Positions 9,185 through 19,070 are shown, counted from the first letter of the stretch. The stretch: 64,000 bases of DNA from Bacteroidota bacterium (GCA_005884665.1 VBAT01000034.1:101086-165085); one strand, 5' to 3'. The notes: a model not told the origin generated them from the letters alone. Program-made: numbers and translations.

Positions 9185-10477
9185 TTAAAATTTAGAGATA
9201 ACCCACCAGGCCAAACCATCAGACTGAACAGTTACAGTAGATAATGTAGTGCCATCTATTGTTAATGATGCGACTCCTTCAACTGCCACTCCGGATTTTA
9301 ATAAGGTAACTACTCCGGTACCGGCTCCTGCTTTTCGCTTGACGGTAATAGTTTTTCCAACCGGGACGGTCGTAATATCGGGTAAAGTCAAATCAATAGT
9401 TGATGTGCCTGGAATGAGGAGGGTTTGATCTGACGAACTAATAGTAGAAGTAGTGCTTACTTCACGAATTGAATTCTCAGGCTTGTATCTATTTAGAATA
9501 ACCCACCTCGTGCCATTGCTACGAACAGTTACAGATTCAAAATCACTCTCCATTAAATAAGGCGAAGCAAAACTGCTTTGATCAAGATTTTCACCACTTG
9601 CTGGAACAATTCTTAAAACATTCCCTGAGTTTACAGCGCCATTCGCATTTCTTTTAATCGTGTACAATTTATCATCATGATCTGCAGCGGAAGGAAGATT
9701 TATATCAATACTCTGACTAGCGCTTGTAAAATTTACCTCAATCATATTTTTATCTGATGCTGTGATTGAAGTTGTAGTGACTTGCGCTACTTGTGTAACC
9801 GAGATTTCAGAAATCACCCACCAGCTATCAGGTCCACAAACTACATTAAGAGTTGAATTATCGGTACCTAAAATGACGTCACCATCTACAACTCCGTTTA
9901 ATTTTTCCCCCGGAGCAGGCCTCACAATAATTTTACCTACAGCAATATCATTCCTCTTAAATATATACTCTCTGCCCCGGGAGGTAGCCACGGGAGACAA
10001 TATCATATCAGTATTAGTATTAGTAGCCTTGTCAATGATCATGACGTGATCATCCTGCTGAATCACATAATTAGTGCTTCCATCCAGTAACCTTACTTTA
10101 GTAGCAATGCTACCCATAAGGGTTACAGAACTGGTTAACGGCAAATTGTTTTCACCACCCGGGCTTCCATCTGAAAAACCATTTAAAATATTAAACCCAA
10201 TACGGCCGGTTGAACCATCAATATGCATGAAGTCATATTTATAAAGTGTTCCATTCCCGAAAGCGTCAAAAAAACCATCCCGAAGAAAAAAGTCATGTTT
10301 GTCTAAGTACCAGCGGACTTCTCCAGTTTCCAGAATTTGTAGCTTTACTAATTCGTCTACCCCTGGTATGCCATGGTCTAATATTAAAAAGCTCCCGCCT
10401 GCGCCTAGTTTGGCTTTAACATTTTGGGCTTGTATTAAAAGTGGAAAAAACGCAAAGAGAAGCAGGAGTTTTTTCAT
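9185..10477 (-). CDS. Secreted protein with three degenerate C-terminal repeats
   Basis: A 430-residue product with a signal peptide (MKKLLLLFAFFPLLIQAQ). Residues 20-140 look like a short head domain (GGSFLILDHGIPGVDELVKL, GRIGFNILNGF). After that, three roughly 90-residue repeats can be aligned. Each has a predicted strand with an (I)TIKRN/VKRKAG segment, then a hydrophobic strand, and each ends in a Trp-Val-Ile motif (DSWWVISE, TRWVILN, LAWWVISKF). This layout resembles modules of phage tail-fibre or adhesin-like proteins, but I cannot name the family. It lies directly upstream of the T9SS cargo gene on the same strand, though the 69-base gap contains that gene's own promoter box. Confidence 0.65.
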   Translation of the reverse strand: MKKLLLLFAFFPLLIQAQNVKAKLGAGGSFLILDHGIPGVDELVKLQILETGEVRWYLDKHDFFLRDGFFDAFGNGTLYKYDFMHIDGSTGRIGFNILNGFSDGSPGGENNLPLTSSVTLMGSIATKVRLLDGSTNYVIQQDDHVMIIDKATNTNTDMILSPVATSRGREYIFKRNDIAVGKIIVRPAPGEKLNGVVDGDVILGTDNSTLNVVCGPDSWWVISEISVTQVAQVTTTSITASDKNMIEVNFTSASQSIDINLPSAADHDDKLYTIKRNANGAVNSGNVLRIVPASGENLDQSSFASPYLMESDFESVTVRSNGTRWVILNRYKPENSIREVSTTSTISSSDQTLLIPGTSTIDLTLPDITTVPVGKTITVKRKAGAGTGVVTLLKSGVAVEGVASLTIDGTTLSTVTVQSDGLAWWVISKF

Positions 10478-10523
10478 AGTTAAATTTTTTAATGATTAAA
10501 AAAATGGTAAGAATTCCTTTTAA

Positions 10524-10796
10524 AAATTTACATTAGCTTGTCATAGTTATTGCCTTTTTCTTACTAATAATTATGACGACAGCGGCCCCTTAAAACTTCA
10601 GGATGTTACGCTAACTATTAAATCTTACCAGAGTGGCAACAGCGTTGATCAGATGGTTAAGTACGTGGAGTGTAGAAGCTTTACAAGACAAAAATAAGAA
10701 CATTTTCCAAAAAGCCCGGCCGAAAGAGAAATTACAGTGTATACCTTTACTTTCAATAGCGATTGGGTGAATTTCAGAACTTCGCTTCTACTTTAA
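10524..10796 (+). pseudogene. Decayed coding fragment with internal stop
   Basis: One frame reads protein-like on both sides of a TAA at 10695: KLQDVTLTIKSYQSGNSVDQ before it and EREITVYTFTFNSDWVNF after it, ending at 10796. No start codon with a signal is evident. It looks like the tail of a degraded gene, perhaps a small secreted protein, but the family is not recognised. It could also be chance. Confidence 0.35.
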
Positions 10797-10810
10797 AACT
10801 TTATTACACA

Positions 10811-11227
10811 ATGACCATGGAGAAAAAAATTATTCGGTTTCATCTTCAGTTATTGCTAATTGTTTTCTGTATGCTAACATTTAATTCAGGCAATAAAGCT
10901 CTTGCACAAAATAAAACCCAGTATATCAGGATAGCAAACCTGGTAATAGATACAACCCAACTGGAAACCTATAAAGCTGCTCTCAAAGAACACGCAGAAG
11001 CAGCCATTAGTAAAGAACCCGGTGTTTTAACCCTGTATGCGGTATATGATAAAGACAGACCCTCACATGTAACGATTTTCGAGATCTATGCCAGCAAGGA
11101 AGCATATAATTCCCATATCCAGTCGCCGCATTTTCTAAAGTACAAGGATACTGTAAAAGATATGGTAAAATCGCTTGTACTTTTGGACGTAATTCCAATC
11201 GCCCTTGAAACCAAAAAACACAATTAA
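10811..11227 (+). CDS. Secreted ABM-fold (antibiotic biosynthesis monooxygenase-like) protein
   Basis: A 138-residue product from ATG 10811; ATG 10817 is also possible. The frame extends up to 10763, but the extra residues do not look like a leader. The N-terminus is a signal peptide (LQLLLIVFCMLTF...ALA). The mature part has the dimeric alpha/beta-barrel pattern of YgiN/ABM proteins: IRIANLVIDTTQLETYKAALKEHA, EPGVLTLYAVYDKDRPSHVTIFEIYASKEAYNSHIQSPHFLKY. Related proteins oxidise quinols or act in oxidative stress without cofactor. The export signal is less common and suggests a periplasmic role. It is 2 bases from the cupin gene, so the two are probably co-expressed. Confidence 0.8.
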   Translation: MTMEKKIIRFHLQLLLIVFCMLTFNSGNKALAQNKTQYIRIANLVIDTTQLETYKAALKEHAEAAISKEPGVLTLYAVYDKDRPSHVTIFEIYASKEAYNSHIQSPHFLKYKDTVKDMVKSLVLLDVIPIALETKKHN

Positions 11228-11229
11228 AC

Positions 11230-11637
11230 ATGAGTACTTCAGGAAATCAAAACACAATATTCCCTAAAGGAGAAAAAGCTTCTGCTGACTATTTCACGGG
11301 TACAGCCTGGGTGAAAAACCTGGTTTCAACTGAGGATAAGTTCAATACAGTTATTGGCAACGTAGTATTTGAGCCGGGAGCAAGGAACAACTGGCATACA
11401 CACCCGGGAGGGCAAATCCTTATTGTCATTGATGGAACAGGTTTCTACCAGGAAAAGGGCAAGCCCAAACAGCCACTTCGCAAAGGAGATGTTGTAAAAA
11501 TTGCTCCGAATATTGTGCACTGGCATGGCGCGGCACCAGACAGCGAGTTTACCCACATTGCCGTGAACCCGAATACACAAAACGGAGTAGTGCAATGGCT
11601 GGAAAAGGTTACGGATGATGAATACAATGGCGACTAG
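11230..11637 (+). CDS. Small cupin-domain protein
   Basis: A 135-residue single-domain cupin. It shows motif 1 ([17 protein letters not shown]) with two His and motif 2 ([17 protein letters not shown]) with two more metal-ligand candidates, as in carboxymuconolactone-decarboxylase-associated or mandelonitrile-lyase-like cupins. There is no signal peptide, so it is cytoplasmic. It follows the ABM gene with a 2-base gap, a pairing common around small redox or detoxification operons. The substrate is unknown. Confidence 0.85.
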   Translation: MSTSGNQNTIFPKGEKASADYFTGTAWVKNLVSTEDKFNTVIGNVVFEPGARNNWHTHPGGQILIVIDGTGFYQEKGKPKQPLRKGDVVKIAPNIVHWHGAAPDSEFTHIAVNPNTQNGVVQWLEKVTDDEYNGD

Positions 11638-11715
11638 TAGAGCGAGAAACAGAGCGAAGGAGAAAAATAATGATCGCATATTCAGTATACGCGTCAAAGC
11701 AATCAAAAGCTTCTC

Positions 11716-12273
11716 GTGAACGAACCCAAACAATTTGAAATAGCAATAAGAAGAAGAATTCCCTTGGTCAGTAATTTAATTTACGCAGTCTTAATATTTT
11801 TTCTTGCTATTTTGTTTATTCTCTACCTGGTAATGATTCCAGCCAAAAACACACCCGGAGAAATGGCAACTGCTTATTACATTTTAGTTGTTCCGGAACC
11901 GTTAAAGGTCCTCTCTATTTATTCGGGATTTGGACTTCTGATCGTCGTACCCCTGTATTTTTCTGCTCGACTACATAAACCGGCCACGCTGAGTTTCCAT
12001 CCAAACCATTTATTAATTGAAGGCAAAAAAATTGACTTAAATATTCCAATCAAGAAAATAGACCAGGTCTTTTGTAATGACCTCTACAATCTTTTTCGAA
12101 AACCAAAATACATTTTACAGTTCGCTATTCGCCAAAAGAACCGTGTGACAACCACATTCCGTCTAAAACATTATGAGGAAGGCTACCAGATACTCAAGGA
12201 ATTAAATGAATTGCAAAATATCAAAATCTCATTTTATGAAGATGACATGATAGGCGATCATCAGGATGAGTAA
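11716..12273 (+). CDS. Hypothetical two-TM protein with PH-like cytoplasmic domain
   Basis: A 185-residue product starting at GTG 11716; no ATG is available in frame before the first membrane segment. Two hydrophobic segments lie at about residues 18-42 and 64-84. They are followed by a soluble domain (LSFHPNHLLIEGKKIDLNIPIKKIDQV...FRLKHYEEGYQILKELNEL) whose strand order resembles bacterial PH-like domains. No function is known. It lies downstream of the cupin gene, separated by 78 bases of GAGCGA-rich sequence. Confidence 0.6.
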   Translation: MNEPKQFEIAIRRRIPLVSNLIYAVLIFFLAILFILYLVMIPAKNTPGEMATAYYILVVPEPLKVLSIYSGFGLLIVVPLYFSARLHKPATLSFHPNHLLIEGKKIDLNIPIKKIDQVFCNDLYNLFRKPKYILQFAIRQKNRVTTTFRLKHYEEGYQILKELNELQNIKISFYEDDMIGDHQDE

Positions 12274-12406
12274 TTTCCACTAACACTCCCTAAGTTCTAA
12301 ATCTTTTGATTTACTGGTAGTTCAAATTTATTAATGATCATTTCTTGGTGGTAAAATCAATTCACCCTAATTTCATAAGAGTACCATTTTCGAGCAGCAG
12401 CAAAAA

Positions 12407-13252
12407 ATGAAAAACATACTTCCATTTATTTTGGCGATTTTATCTGTTTCGCTAAATGCATTCCCCCAAACGAAGAGCTATGAAGTTTACGCGATAAAAT
12501 TTGCCGCAATGGCAAACCCAACTCCGATTTCGGCCTGGGCTGATAAAGGGCCTCAAAAGGACAGCGTAAATATCGATTTCATGATCTGGCTAATTAAAGG
12601 AAATGGTAAAAATATTTTAGTTGATGCCGGTTTTTTAAGAGACAATGAAGGCACAAAATATTTTGCTATTACAAACTATTTACGGCCCGATTCAGCGCTA
12701 TCGAAACTGTCCCTGAAGGCCGGGGACATTACTGATATTATATTAAGTCACCCGCATTGGGATCATGTTGATGGAATTGGACTGTTTCCCAATGCACATA
12801 TCTGGATTCAGAAAGAAGATTTTAATTATTTCATAGGTGCTGCCTGGCAAAAAGATGGAAGTAATGGCGGATTTGATAAAAGAGATGTCAGAATGCTTAT
12901 CGATTTAAACCTGGCAGGTAAATTAACCCTTGTAGATGGAGATGATAAGGAAATACTTCCCGGGATTAAGGTATATACCGGCTCAAGGCATACTTTCAAC
13001 TCTCAATATGTACTTGTAGAAACAGGTAAGCACAAAGTAATTCTTGCCTCCGATAATATTTGGATCTATTATAACCTGGAACATTTAAGACCCGCATCAT
13101 CTGGTGGCACATTTGATACAACGGCCTATGTAAGGTCCATGCAAAGAATGAAGACTCTTGTACCGGATTCTAAGTACATAATACCAGGTCACGATGCGAG
13201 AATATTCTCGATATTTCCTGCGATAATAGAAGGCGTGGTTAAAATAGAATAA
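12407..13252 (+). CDS. Secreted MBL-fold metallohydrolase (AHL lactonase-like)
   Basis: A 281-residue product with a signal peptide (MKNILPFILAILSVSLNAFPQ). The zinc site is complete: HPHWDH (HxHxDH, about residues 115-120), GSRHTFNSQY for the third His, LASDNIW for the bridging Asp and PGHD for the last His. Spacing matches the N-acyl-homoserine-lactonase/MBL subfamily, so it probably hydrolyses a lactone or similar ester in the periplasm. The substrate cannot be told from sequence. It is monocistronic, with about 130 bases of empty sequence on each side. Confidence 0.85.
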   Translation: MKNILPFILAILSVSLNAFPQTKSYEVYAIKFAAMANPTPISAWADKGPQKDSVNIDFMIWLIKGNGKNILVDAGFLRDNEGTKYFAITNYLRPDSALSKLSLKAGDITDIILSHPHWDHVDGIGLFPNAHIWIQKEDFNYFIGAAWQKDGSNGGFDKRDVRMLIDLNLAGKLTLVDGDDKEILPGIKVYTGSRHTFNSQYVLVETGKHKVILASDNIWIYYNLEHLRPASSGGTFDTTAYVRSMQRMKTLVPDSKYIIPGHDARIFSIFPAIIEGVVKIE

Positions 13253-13385
13253 TGCCAAAAAAATCCCGCTCTTCGCACTGTTTTTCCGCACTTCTTTCTG
13301 ACAGGTTACTCACAATATTCAAAAAAAATCACATAAGCGTATAATAATCAAAAGCATTGGCCGTTGACTGTAATAACATTCAATT

Positions 13386-14336
13386 ATGAAAGTTTACTCT
13401 AGCACACTGCTGGCAGCGACGATTATTACAATATTTGCAACTACGCAAAGTGATACAGGCATTCAGACAAACGACTCGAAATCTTTTTCCAATCGGTATG
13501 ATAGCAGTTATGACTTTTCCGAGATAAGTAGGCAAAACAGGAATCCGAAAGAGTTAATTGGACAAGAATTAGAATTTGCTCCGCCAAGTTCTAATCATGT
13601 TGTTGGCAGTAAAGCTTCACTATTTTATCAATTGAGAGATTCCTTATTTATTTGTTTTTCATGGTCGAAAACCAAAAAGCTGTCTGAGCTTACGGATGTG
13701 TTTCCGGAAAACTCAACAGGATTTGGCCTTGTTGATTGTACAAGATATCCATTTAACTATTCTTACCAGTTTCTAAAAGACTCTGCAACGACAAACGCTT
13801 ACAAACCTGAAATAGTTCTGACAGATGCATATCCATTTTATCTGCGAATGGACAAAAAAGATACAAAGAAAGCTATTGTGGTTGGGACACCTTATTCGAG
13901 CCTCGCTGGAAAAACTTTCAAAATTAAAGACGCATCTTGTTACTTCGAATATTATGACTCACGAGTTTCCTATTTTTTTAATTTGATCGACCCAGAAGAC
14001 AATGAAGTAACTCTTTATTTTGCCTTTAATCAACCCCTGGAACAGATGATTCACATTAAAGGTTACAGAAAGAAAGTGGAAGAAAGCTTTTCCAAAAAAT
14101 CATTTTCATTTGTCAGCAGTTTCAAAGTCAAAATAGAATCGGAACCCGTATTGATGGGTTATCAAATGAGTCCTGATTATTTTAAAACTAAAATCAACCT
14201 ATATAACAAGAATTGGATTGCCGGCGAATACAAATATGTTTCAACACCAGAACGTTATTTCCAAATGCTCTACCTGCAGCTAAAAAATGACCAGGGAGAA
14301 AAAATTTACATTTGGCTATATGATATGCCGGATTAA
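13386..14336 (+). CDS. Hypothetical exported protein
   Basis: A 316-residue product with a plausible signal peptide (MKVYSSTLLAATIITIFATTQS). The remainder is polar, rich in Phe, Tyr and Lys, with alternating strand-like segments and no recognised domain or catalytic motif. Composition is AT-rich compared with the SusC gene downstream. The family is not recognised. Confidence 0.6.
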   Translation: MKVYSSTLLAATIITIFATTQSDTGIQTNDSKSFSNRYDSSYDFSEISRQNRNPKELIGQELEFAPPSSNHVVGSKASLFYQLRDSLFICFSWSKTKKLSELTDVFPENSTGFGLVDCTRYPFNYSYQFLKDSATTNAYKPEIVLTDAYPFYLRMDKKDTKKAIVVGTPYSSLAGKTFKIKDASCYFEYYDSRVSYFFNLIDPEDNEVTLYFAFNQPLEQMIHIKGYRKKVEESFSKKSFSFVSSFKVKIESEPVLMGYQMSPDYFKTKINLYNKNWIAGEYKYVSTPERYFQMLYLQLKNDQGEKIYIWLYDMPD

Positions 14337-14682
14337 ACCACTACTAAGTAGTCCAATTTGTCTTTTCCTGCTTTTTCCCGCTTAAACCGGCCATCAACAG
14401 GTGGCGACATGTAATAACCTTCCTCACCGCATCATTTATTAAATAACAAGTTGTAAATGAAACCTACCTTTGTCATGTCTATGTCATTTTCGTAGGCAAA
14501 TGCCGAATAATCAAGCTCTTTCTGGTCATTGGGTTAATAACGTTCACTAGTTAATTGGTTAAACCGTTAATTCGTTCGAACCAATCAACTGGTCAACTAA
14601 TCAACTAGACGAACCCCTTCCTTTACTATTTACATGAGAAAGTCAGGCAAAACACTATTGCTTAATTTAAAATCATGTAAAA
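14337..14682. other. Intergenic leader with imperfect palindrome of AACYAAT-like words
   Basis: No gene is seen. At 14541-14612 a string of short words (GTTAATTGGTT, then AACCAATCAACTGG, CAACTAATCAACTAG) forms an imperfect inverted repeat of about 70 bases, GTTCACTAG...CTAGACGAAC. It could terminate the upstream gene or fold in the SusC leader. Similar words recur at 35905-35951. Confidence 0.45.
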
Positions 14683-17637
14683 ATGAAAAAAAGGATCAAA
14701 GCTCCTGCAGTCCTGCTGTTTCTAATCCTTCCTTCCCTTCTTTTTGCTCAAACCAATGTAAGTGGCCGTGTTACTGACGCAGCAACCAATTCGCCTCTCC
14801 AGGGCGCTACGGTTACTGAGCGTGGAACCACTGCTTCAACGCAAACAGATGCCGATGGGAAATTCTCCATTACGGTACGCAATGCACAGGCAAAACTGGA
14901 GATCAGTTTTGTTGGCTATCTAACCCAGACAGTGGATGCTACCAATAATGTCGCTGTCGCGCTTGCATTAGACAACACCCGATTGAGTGAAGTAGTAGTG
15001 ACCGGGCTGGCCTCTTCCGTCAAAAGGTCCAATCTCGCTAATGCGGTCGCATCAGTCACAGGGAAAGAACTTGTCGGTACTACCGTACAGTCAACGGTCG
15101 ATGGCGCCCTGTATGGAAAGTTTACCGGCGCGAATATCTCCGCTAACTCAGGAGCGCCCGGGGGCGGTATTTCGATGAAGCTTCGTGGCATCACCTCACT
15201 GGTTGCTAATTCGCAACCCCTGTTTATTGTAGATGGAGTGTATTATGATAACTCTTCGATCAATGCCGGCCTGAATGTCGTTTCAAAAGCCGCGGGGCAG
15301 GGAAGCATTCTTTTCCAGGATGATCCGTCAAATCGTGTAGCCGACCTCGATCCCCAGGATATCGATCGTATTGAAATATTAAAAGGAGCATCGGCTGCAG
15401 CCATCTATGGATCGAGAGCAGCCGGCGGTGTGGTGATCATTACCACTAAAAGAGGAAAAGCGGGCAAGCCTAAAATCGAGATTGCTCAATCCGTGGGAGT
15501 ACAAATGCAACTTCATAAACTGGGCCAGCGTACCTGGGATGATACTAAAGTTCAGGCTGCGTTCGGAGCCAACGGTCTCAGCTATTATATAGCCAATAAC
15601 CGAAAGATATACGATTACGAAAAAGAGCTGTATGGTAATCATGGTATGATGCTCAACACAAGAGTCAGTGTCAGCGGCGGTAATGACAAGACCACCTACT
15701 ATGCCGGTTATACCCGGAAAGACGACGAAGGCATCGTGGAAAGGACAGGTTACAGGAAATCATCGTTCCGTCTGAATCTTACCCAGAAGATCACCAACTT
15801 TCTGGATCTGTCCGTTAATTCCAACTATGTAGAGTCAGAAGCCAACCGCGGGTACTTTAATAATGATAACACCAGCACTACGCTGGGTGTTTCATTTGTA
15901 TCCACACCTTCATGGGCCAACCTGTACCCGGATGCAAATGGTAACTATCCCAACAACCCGTTTGCCCCTTCCAACTTTATCCAGACAAGAGACCTGATGA
16001 CTAATAAGGAAAAAGTCAGTCGTATGCTCGTGGGCGGTAACCTTACCTGGAAAGTTTTCAGTAACACCAAACAGGACCTCAAAATAATCGCTCGTGGTGG
16101 TATTGACAATTATACTTTGAATACCGAAGCAATCTTCCCGCAGGAACTGCAGTTTGAAAAAGATGGAAATGGAACCAATGGCGCTTCGATCTATGGTACT
16201 ACCCTTACCCGGAACAGCAATTATAATTTCAATGCGGTACACGAATTCATTCCAAATGACAAGATGAGTTTCCGTACGCAGGTGGGTGTCACGGGAGAAA
16301 ATGTAAACCTCAACACCGTTATCAATACCGCCACCCAACTGATCGGTACGCAAACCAACCTGAACCAGGCTGGCGCTATACAGGTAACACAAAACAAGAT
16401 ATTGCAGAAAGACCGGGGCTTCTTTGTACAGGAGGAATTCAATTATGATGATATTGCCATCGTCACTGCCGGTCTACGCGGGGATAAATCATCAAGGAAC
16501 GGAGATGCAAACAAACTGTATTACTATCCTAAATTTTCTGTCGCATTCAATATTCACCAGTTGTCGGCATGGCAATCAGAAACCATCAGCCAGCTTAAAT
16601 TAAGAGCTGCCTATGGACAATCAGGAAACTTTGCACCGTTCGGAGCGATCTATACTCCGCTTGTGCCCGTGGTATTTAATGGAACAACAGGTTCCCTTAT
16701 AACACTGACGCAGGGCAATGAATTATTAGGTCCAGAAAAGCAATCGGAACTTGAAACAGGAGTGGATATTGGATTCCTGCGAAACAGGTTTACCATTGAA
16801 GCCACGTACTATTCCAAGAAAGTAGAGGACCTCCTGTTGAATGTACAAATACCTACTGCTACAGGTTACACGTTTGCCTGGAGAAATGTAGCCAATATCA
16901 ATAATCATGGATTTGAAATCGCGTTGAATGCAGTACCTGTCTCCAACAAGACCTGGAGATGGAACTCGGGAATTAATTTCTGGAAGAACAAAGCGGAAGT
17001 TACCCGGCTTGATGTGCCTGCTTTCAATACCGGTGGCTTTGGTCAAAATCTCGGAACATACAGGATCCAGCAGGGAAAAAGTCCAACCCAATTAGTTGGT
17101 ATAGCCGGCCCCGGCGACAAAGTGGATCCTGAATCGGGACTCGGTGTATTTGGCGATGCAGAACCTGATTTCCAGGTCTCGTTTACCGAAGGCGTGACCT
17201 ACAAAAACTGGGAGTTCAATGTGCTGATGCATTGGAAACAGGGAGGTGACAATATTAATCTTTCGACTTTGCTTTCTGATATTTTTGGTACTTCCCCGGA
17301 TTATGATGATAAGACGGCTGACCCGAGCGGGGTACTGGCCAATGGTCCTTATCGCCTGAATGCCTTGGGAACAACGGCTAAGCCAATGATCCAGGATGCC
17401 GGTTATTTCAGGTTCCGTGAAATCGGGTTGAGCTATCATCTGCCCAAAACATGGTTTAAAAACATGGCGGATGTAAAAGTTGGCTTCTCTGGGCGTAACC
17501 TGATCAATTTCTTTAAGTATAACAGTTATGATCCCGAAGTAAGCAATTTCGGAACGAATGCAATTTCCAGTAACGTGGAAGTAACACCGTTCCCTTCGGC
17601 TAAGAGCTTCAACTTTGATTTGGTCATTCTTTTCTAA
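14683..17637 (+). CDS. SusC/RagA family TonB-linked outer membrane transporter
   Basis: A 984-residue outer-membrane receptor. It has a signal peptide (MKKRIKAPAVLLFLILPSLLFA) and a carboxypeptidase-D-like regulatory domain (VSGRVTDAATNSPLQGATV, residues 25-105). A TonB-dependent plug follows, with SusC signatures ISMKLRGITSLVANSQPLFIVDGV and IDRIEILKGASAAAIYGSRAAGGVVIITTKRG. The 22-strand barrel ends in FNFDLVILF with a C-terminal Phe. There is no STN domain, so unlike the paralogue at 27327 it is not expected to signal to a FecR protein. It pairs with the SusD gene 31 bases downstream. The imported glycan or peptide is unknown. Confidence 0.95.
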   Translation: MKKRIKAPAVLLFLILPSLLFAQTNVSGRVTDAATNSPLQGATVTERGTTASTQTDADGKFSITVRNAQAKLEISFVGYLTQTVDATNNVAVALALDNTRLSEVVVTGLASSVKRSNLANAVASVTGKELVGTTVQSTVDGALYGKFTGANISANSGAPGGGISMKLRGITSLVANSQPLFIVDGVYYDNSSINAGLNVVSKAAGQGSILFQDDPSNRVADLDPQDIDRIEILKGASAAAIYGSRAAGGVVIITTKRGKAGKPKIEIAQSVGVQMQLHKLGQRTWDDTKVQAAFGANGLSYYIANNRKIYDYEKELYGNHGMMLNTRVSVSGGNDKTTYYAGYTRKDDEGIVERTGYRKSSFRLNLTQKITNFLDLSVNSNYVESEANRGYFNNDNTSTTLGVSFVSTPSWANLYPDANGNYPNNPFAPSNFIQTRDLMTNKEKVSRMLVGGNLTWKVFSNTKQDLKIIARGGIDNYTLNTEAIFPQELQFEKDGNGTNGASIYGTTLTRNSNYNFNAVHEFIPNDKMSFRTQVGVTGENVNLNTVINTATQLIGTQTNLNQAGAIQVTQNKILQKDRGFFVQEEFNYDDIAIVTAGLRGDKSSRNGDANKLYYYPKFSVAFNIHQLSAWQSETISQLKLRAAYGQSGNFAPFGAIYTPLVPVVFNGTTGSLITLTQGNELLGPEKQSELETGVDIGFLRNRFTIEATYYSKKVEDLLLNVQIPTATGYTFAWRNVANINNHGFEIALNAVPVSNKTWRWNSGINFWKNKAEVTRLDVPAFNTGGFGQNLGTYRIQQGKSPTQLVGIAGPGDKVDPESGLGVFGDAEPDFQVSFTEGVTYKNWEFNVLMHWKQGGDNINLSTLLSDIFGTSPDYDDKTADPSGVLANGPYRLNALGTTAKPMIQDAGYFRFREIGLSYHLPKTWFKNMADVKVGFSGRNLINFFKYNSYDPEVSNFGTNAISSNVEVTPFPSAKSFNFDLVILF

Positions 17638-17668
17638 AAACCGATTCGTCAACCGCAAATAAAATAAT

Positions 17669-18988
17669 ATGAATTATCATAAAAATATATACCGGTTCAT
17701 TCTTACCCCCGCCCTGCTCTTCCTGATTTCTTCTTCCTGCCGGATAGAGCCGATCGCCGATCCCAATAACCCTGGGGTTGTTGCCATATCGACCAATCCG
17801 ACGCTCGGAGAAATTCAAAACGTGGTGACCGGTGTTGAATCAGGTATGCGGGACAATATCAATTTCTATCTCGATGATTGTGGTGTGATCGGCCGGGAGT
17901 TTTACCGGTTCTCCACTTCTGATCCGCGGTTTACCTCCGATCTGCTTGGAAAAGGCACAGCCACGTTGGATAATAATACATTTTATATTACTAATCCCTT
18001 TGCAGCCAGGTATCGTGTGATCAAAAACCTGAACATCCTCATAGCCGGTCTCACTAATACGACTGCCGCCGGGGTTACTCCTGCAAAGCGCCTGGTGGGT
18101 AAAGCTTATGCCAACACTATAAAAGCGCATGAGCTGCTGATGGTGCTTAATCTCGAGTATGATAACGGGATCAGGATCGATGTGGCTAATCCCAATGCAC
18201 TGGGTCCTTTTTTAACCAGGCAGCAGTCGTTGGATTCAATAGCCAGCATGTTGAACACTGCCTATACAGTTCTTACCGCCAATGCTTCTATCAGCTTCCC
18301 GTTTAACAGTACTCTATTTGGTAATACAGGCGATGAATTTGCCAGGTTCAACAGGGCCCTGGCAGCAAGGGTAGCCGTTTACCGGAGTGATTGGGCCGGG
18401 GCGCTCACTGCATTGAACAATTCATTCTTTAATCTCAATGGCAGCTTTAATACAGGGGCCTACTACCTGTTTTCATCCGCAGGTGGCGACCAGTTGAACC
18501 CAATGTTCTTTCCACAAAACTCCAACGGTGAAACCAGGGTGGCTCAACCTTTATTCATTACCCAGGCTGAAGCCGGCGATACCCGTCTCAGTAAGACACC
18601 GGCAAGAACTTCTTCTACAACGCAGGATGGTTTGACGAGCAACTATGATTTCTTTGTCTATAAAACCAATATCGACCCGATTCCCCTGATACGCAATGAA
18701 GAGCTGATACTGATCTATGCCGAAGCAAAAGCACAATTAGGCGGAGCGAACCTGGCGGATGCGGTCATTGCAATCAATAAGATCCGGGCAGCATACAATC
18801 TTTTACCTTTTGCCAGTGCATCACAGGCTGCGATCATTGATGAAATGCTAAAGCAAAGAAGATATTCATTGTATGGGGAGGGACATCGCTGGATCGATAT
18901 GCGCCGATACAACCGGCTGAACACATTACCAATTGACCGTCCGGGGGACGATGTGTGGGTGCAGTTCCCGGTACCAGCAAATGAATAA
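17669..18988 (+). CDS. SusD/RagB family surface lipoprotein
   Basis: A 439-residue partner of the preceding SusC. A lipobox signal (LLFLISSSC) anchors it in the outer membrane. The TPR-rich SusD fold is shown by KAYANTIKAHELLMVLNLEYDNG and ARFNRALAARVAVYRSDWAGALTALN. The conserved C-terminal block LIYAEAKAQLGG...INKIRAAYNL...IIDEMLKQRRYSLYGEGHRWIDMRRYNRL is present. It acts as the lid of the SusCD importer. Slightly short for SusD (often 480-550), but both ends are intact. A GAGCGA-rich hairpin follows. Confidence 0.93.
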   Translation: MNYHKNIYRFILTPALLFLISSSCRIEPIADPNNPGVVAISTNPTLGEIQNVVTGVESGMRDNINFYLDDCGVIGREFYRFSTSDPRFTSDLLGKGTATLDNNTFYITNPFAARYRVIKNLNILIAGLTNTTAAGVTPAKRLVGKAYANTIKAHELLMVLNLEYDNGIRIDVANPNALGPFLTRQQSLDSIASMLNTAYTVLTANASISFPFNSTLFGNTGDEFARFNRALAARVAVYRSDWAGALTALNNSFFNLNGSFNTGAYYLFSSAGGDQLNPMFFPQNSNGETRVAQPLFITQAEAGDTRLSKTPARTSSTTQDGLTSNYDFFVYKTNIDPIPLIRNEELILIYAEAKAQLGGANLADAVIAINKIRAAYNLLPFASASQAAIIDEMLKQRRYSLYGEGHRWIDMRRYNRLNTLPIDRPGDDVWVQFPVPANE

Positions 18989-19070
18989 GAAAGAGAGCGA
19001 AGAGCGAGAGCGGATGCCCTCGCTCCCGCTCTGTTCCTCCGCTCCTTCTTCTCGCTTTATTTCCTTGTAC
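18987..19070 (+). terminator. Purine/pyrimidine hairpin element after SusD
   Basis: A purine arm of GAGCGA/AGAGCG words (18989-19012) is followed by a pyrimidine arm (19016-19059, CTCGCTCCCGCTC and similar) that can pair imperfectly with it. Likely terminator. A sister element is at 19652. Confidence 0.45.
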
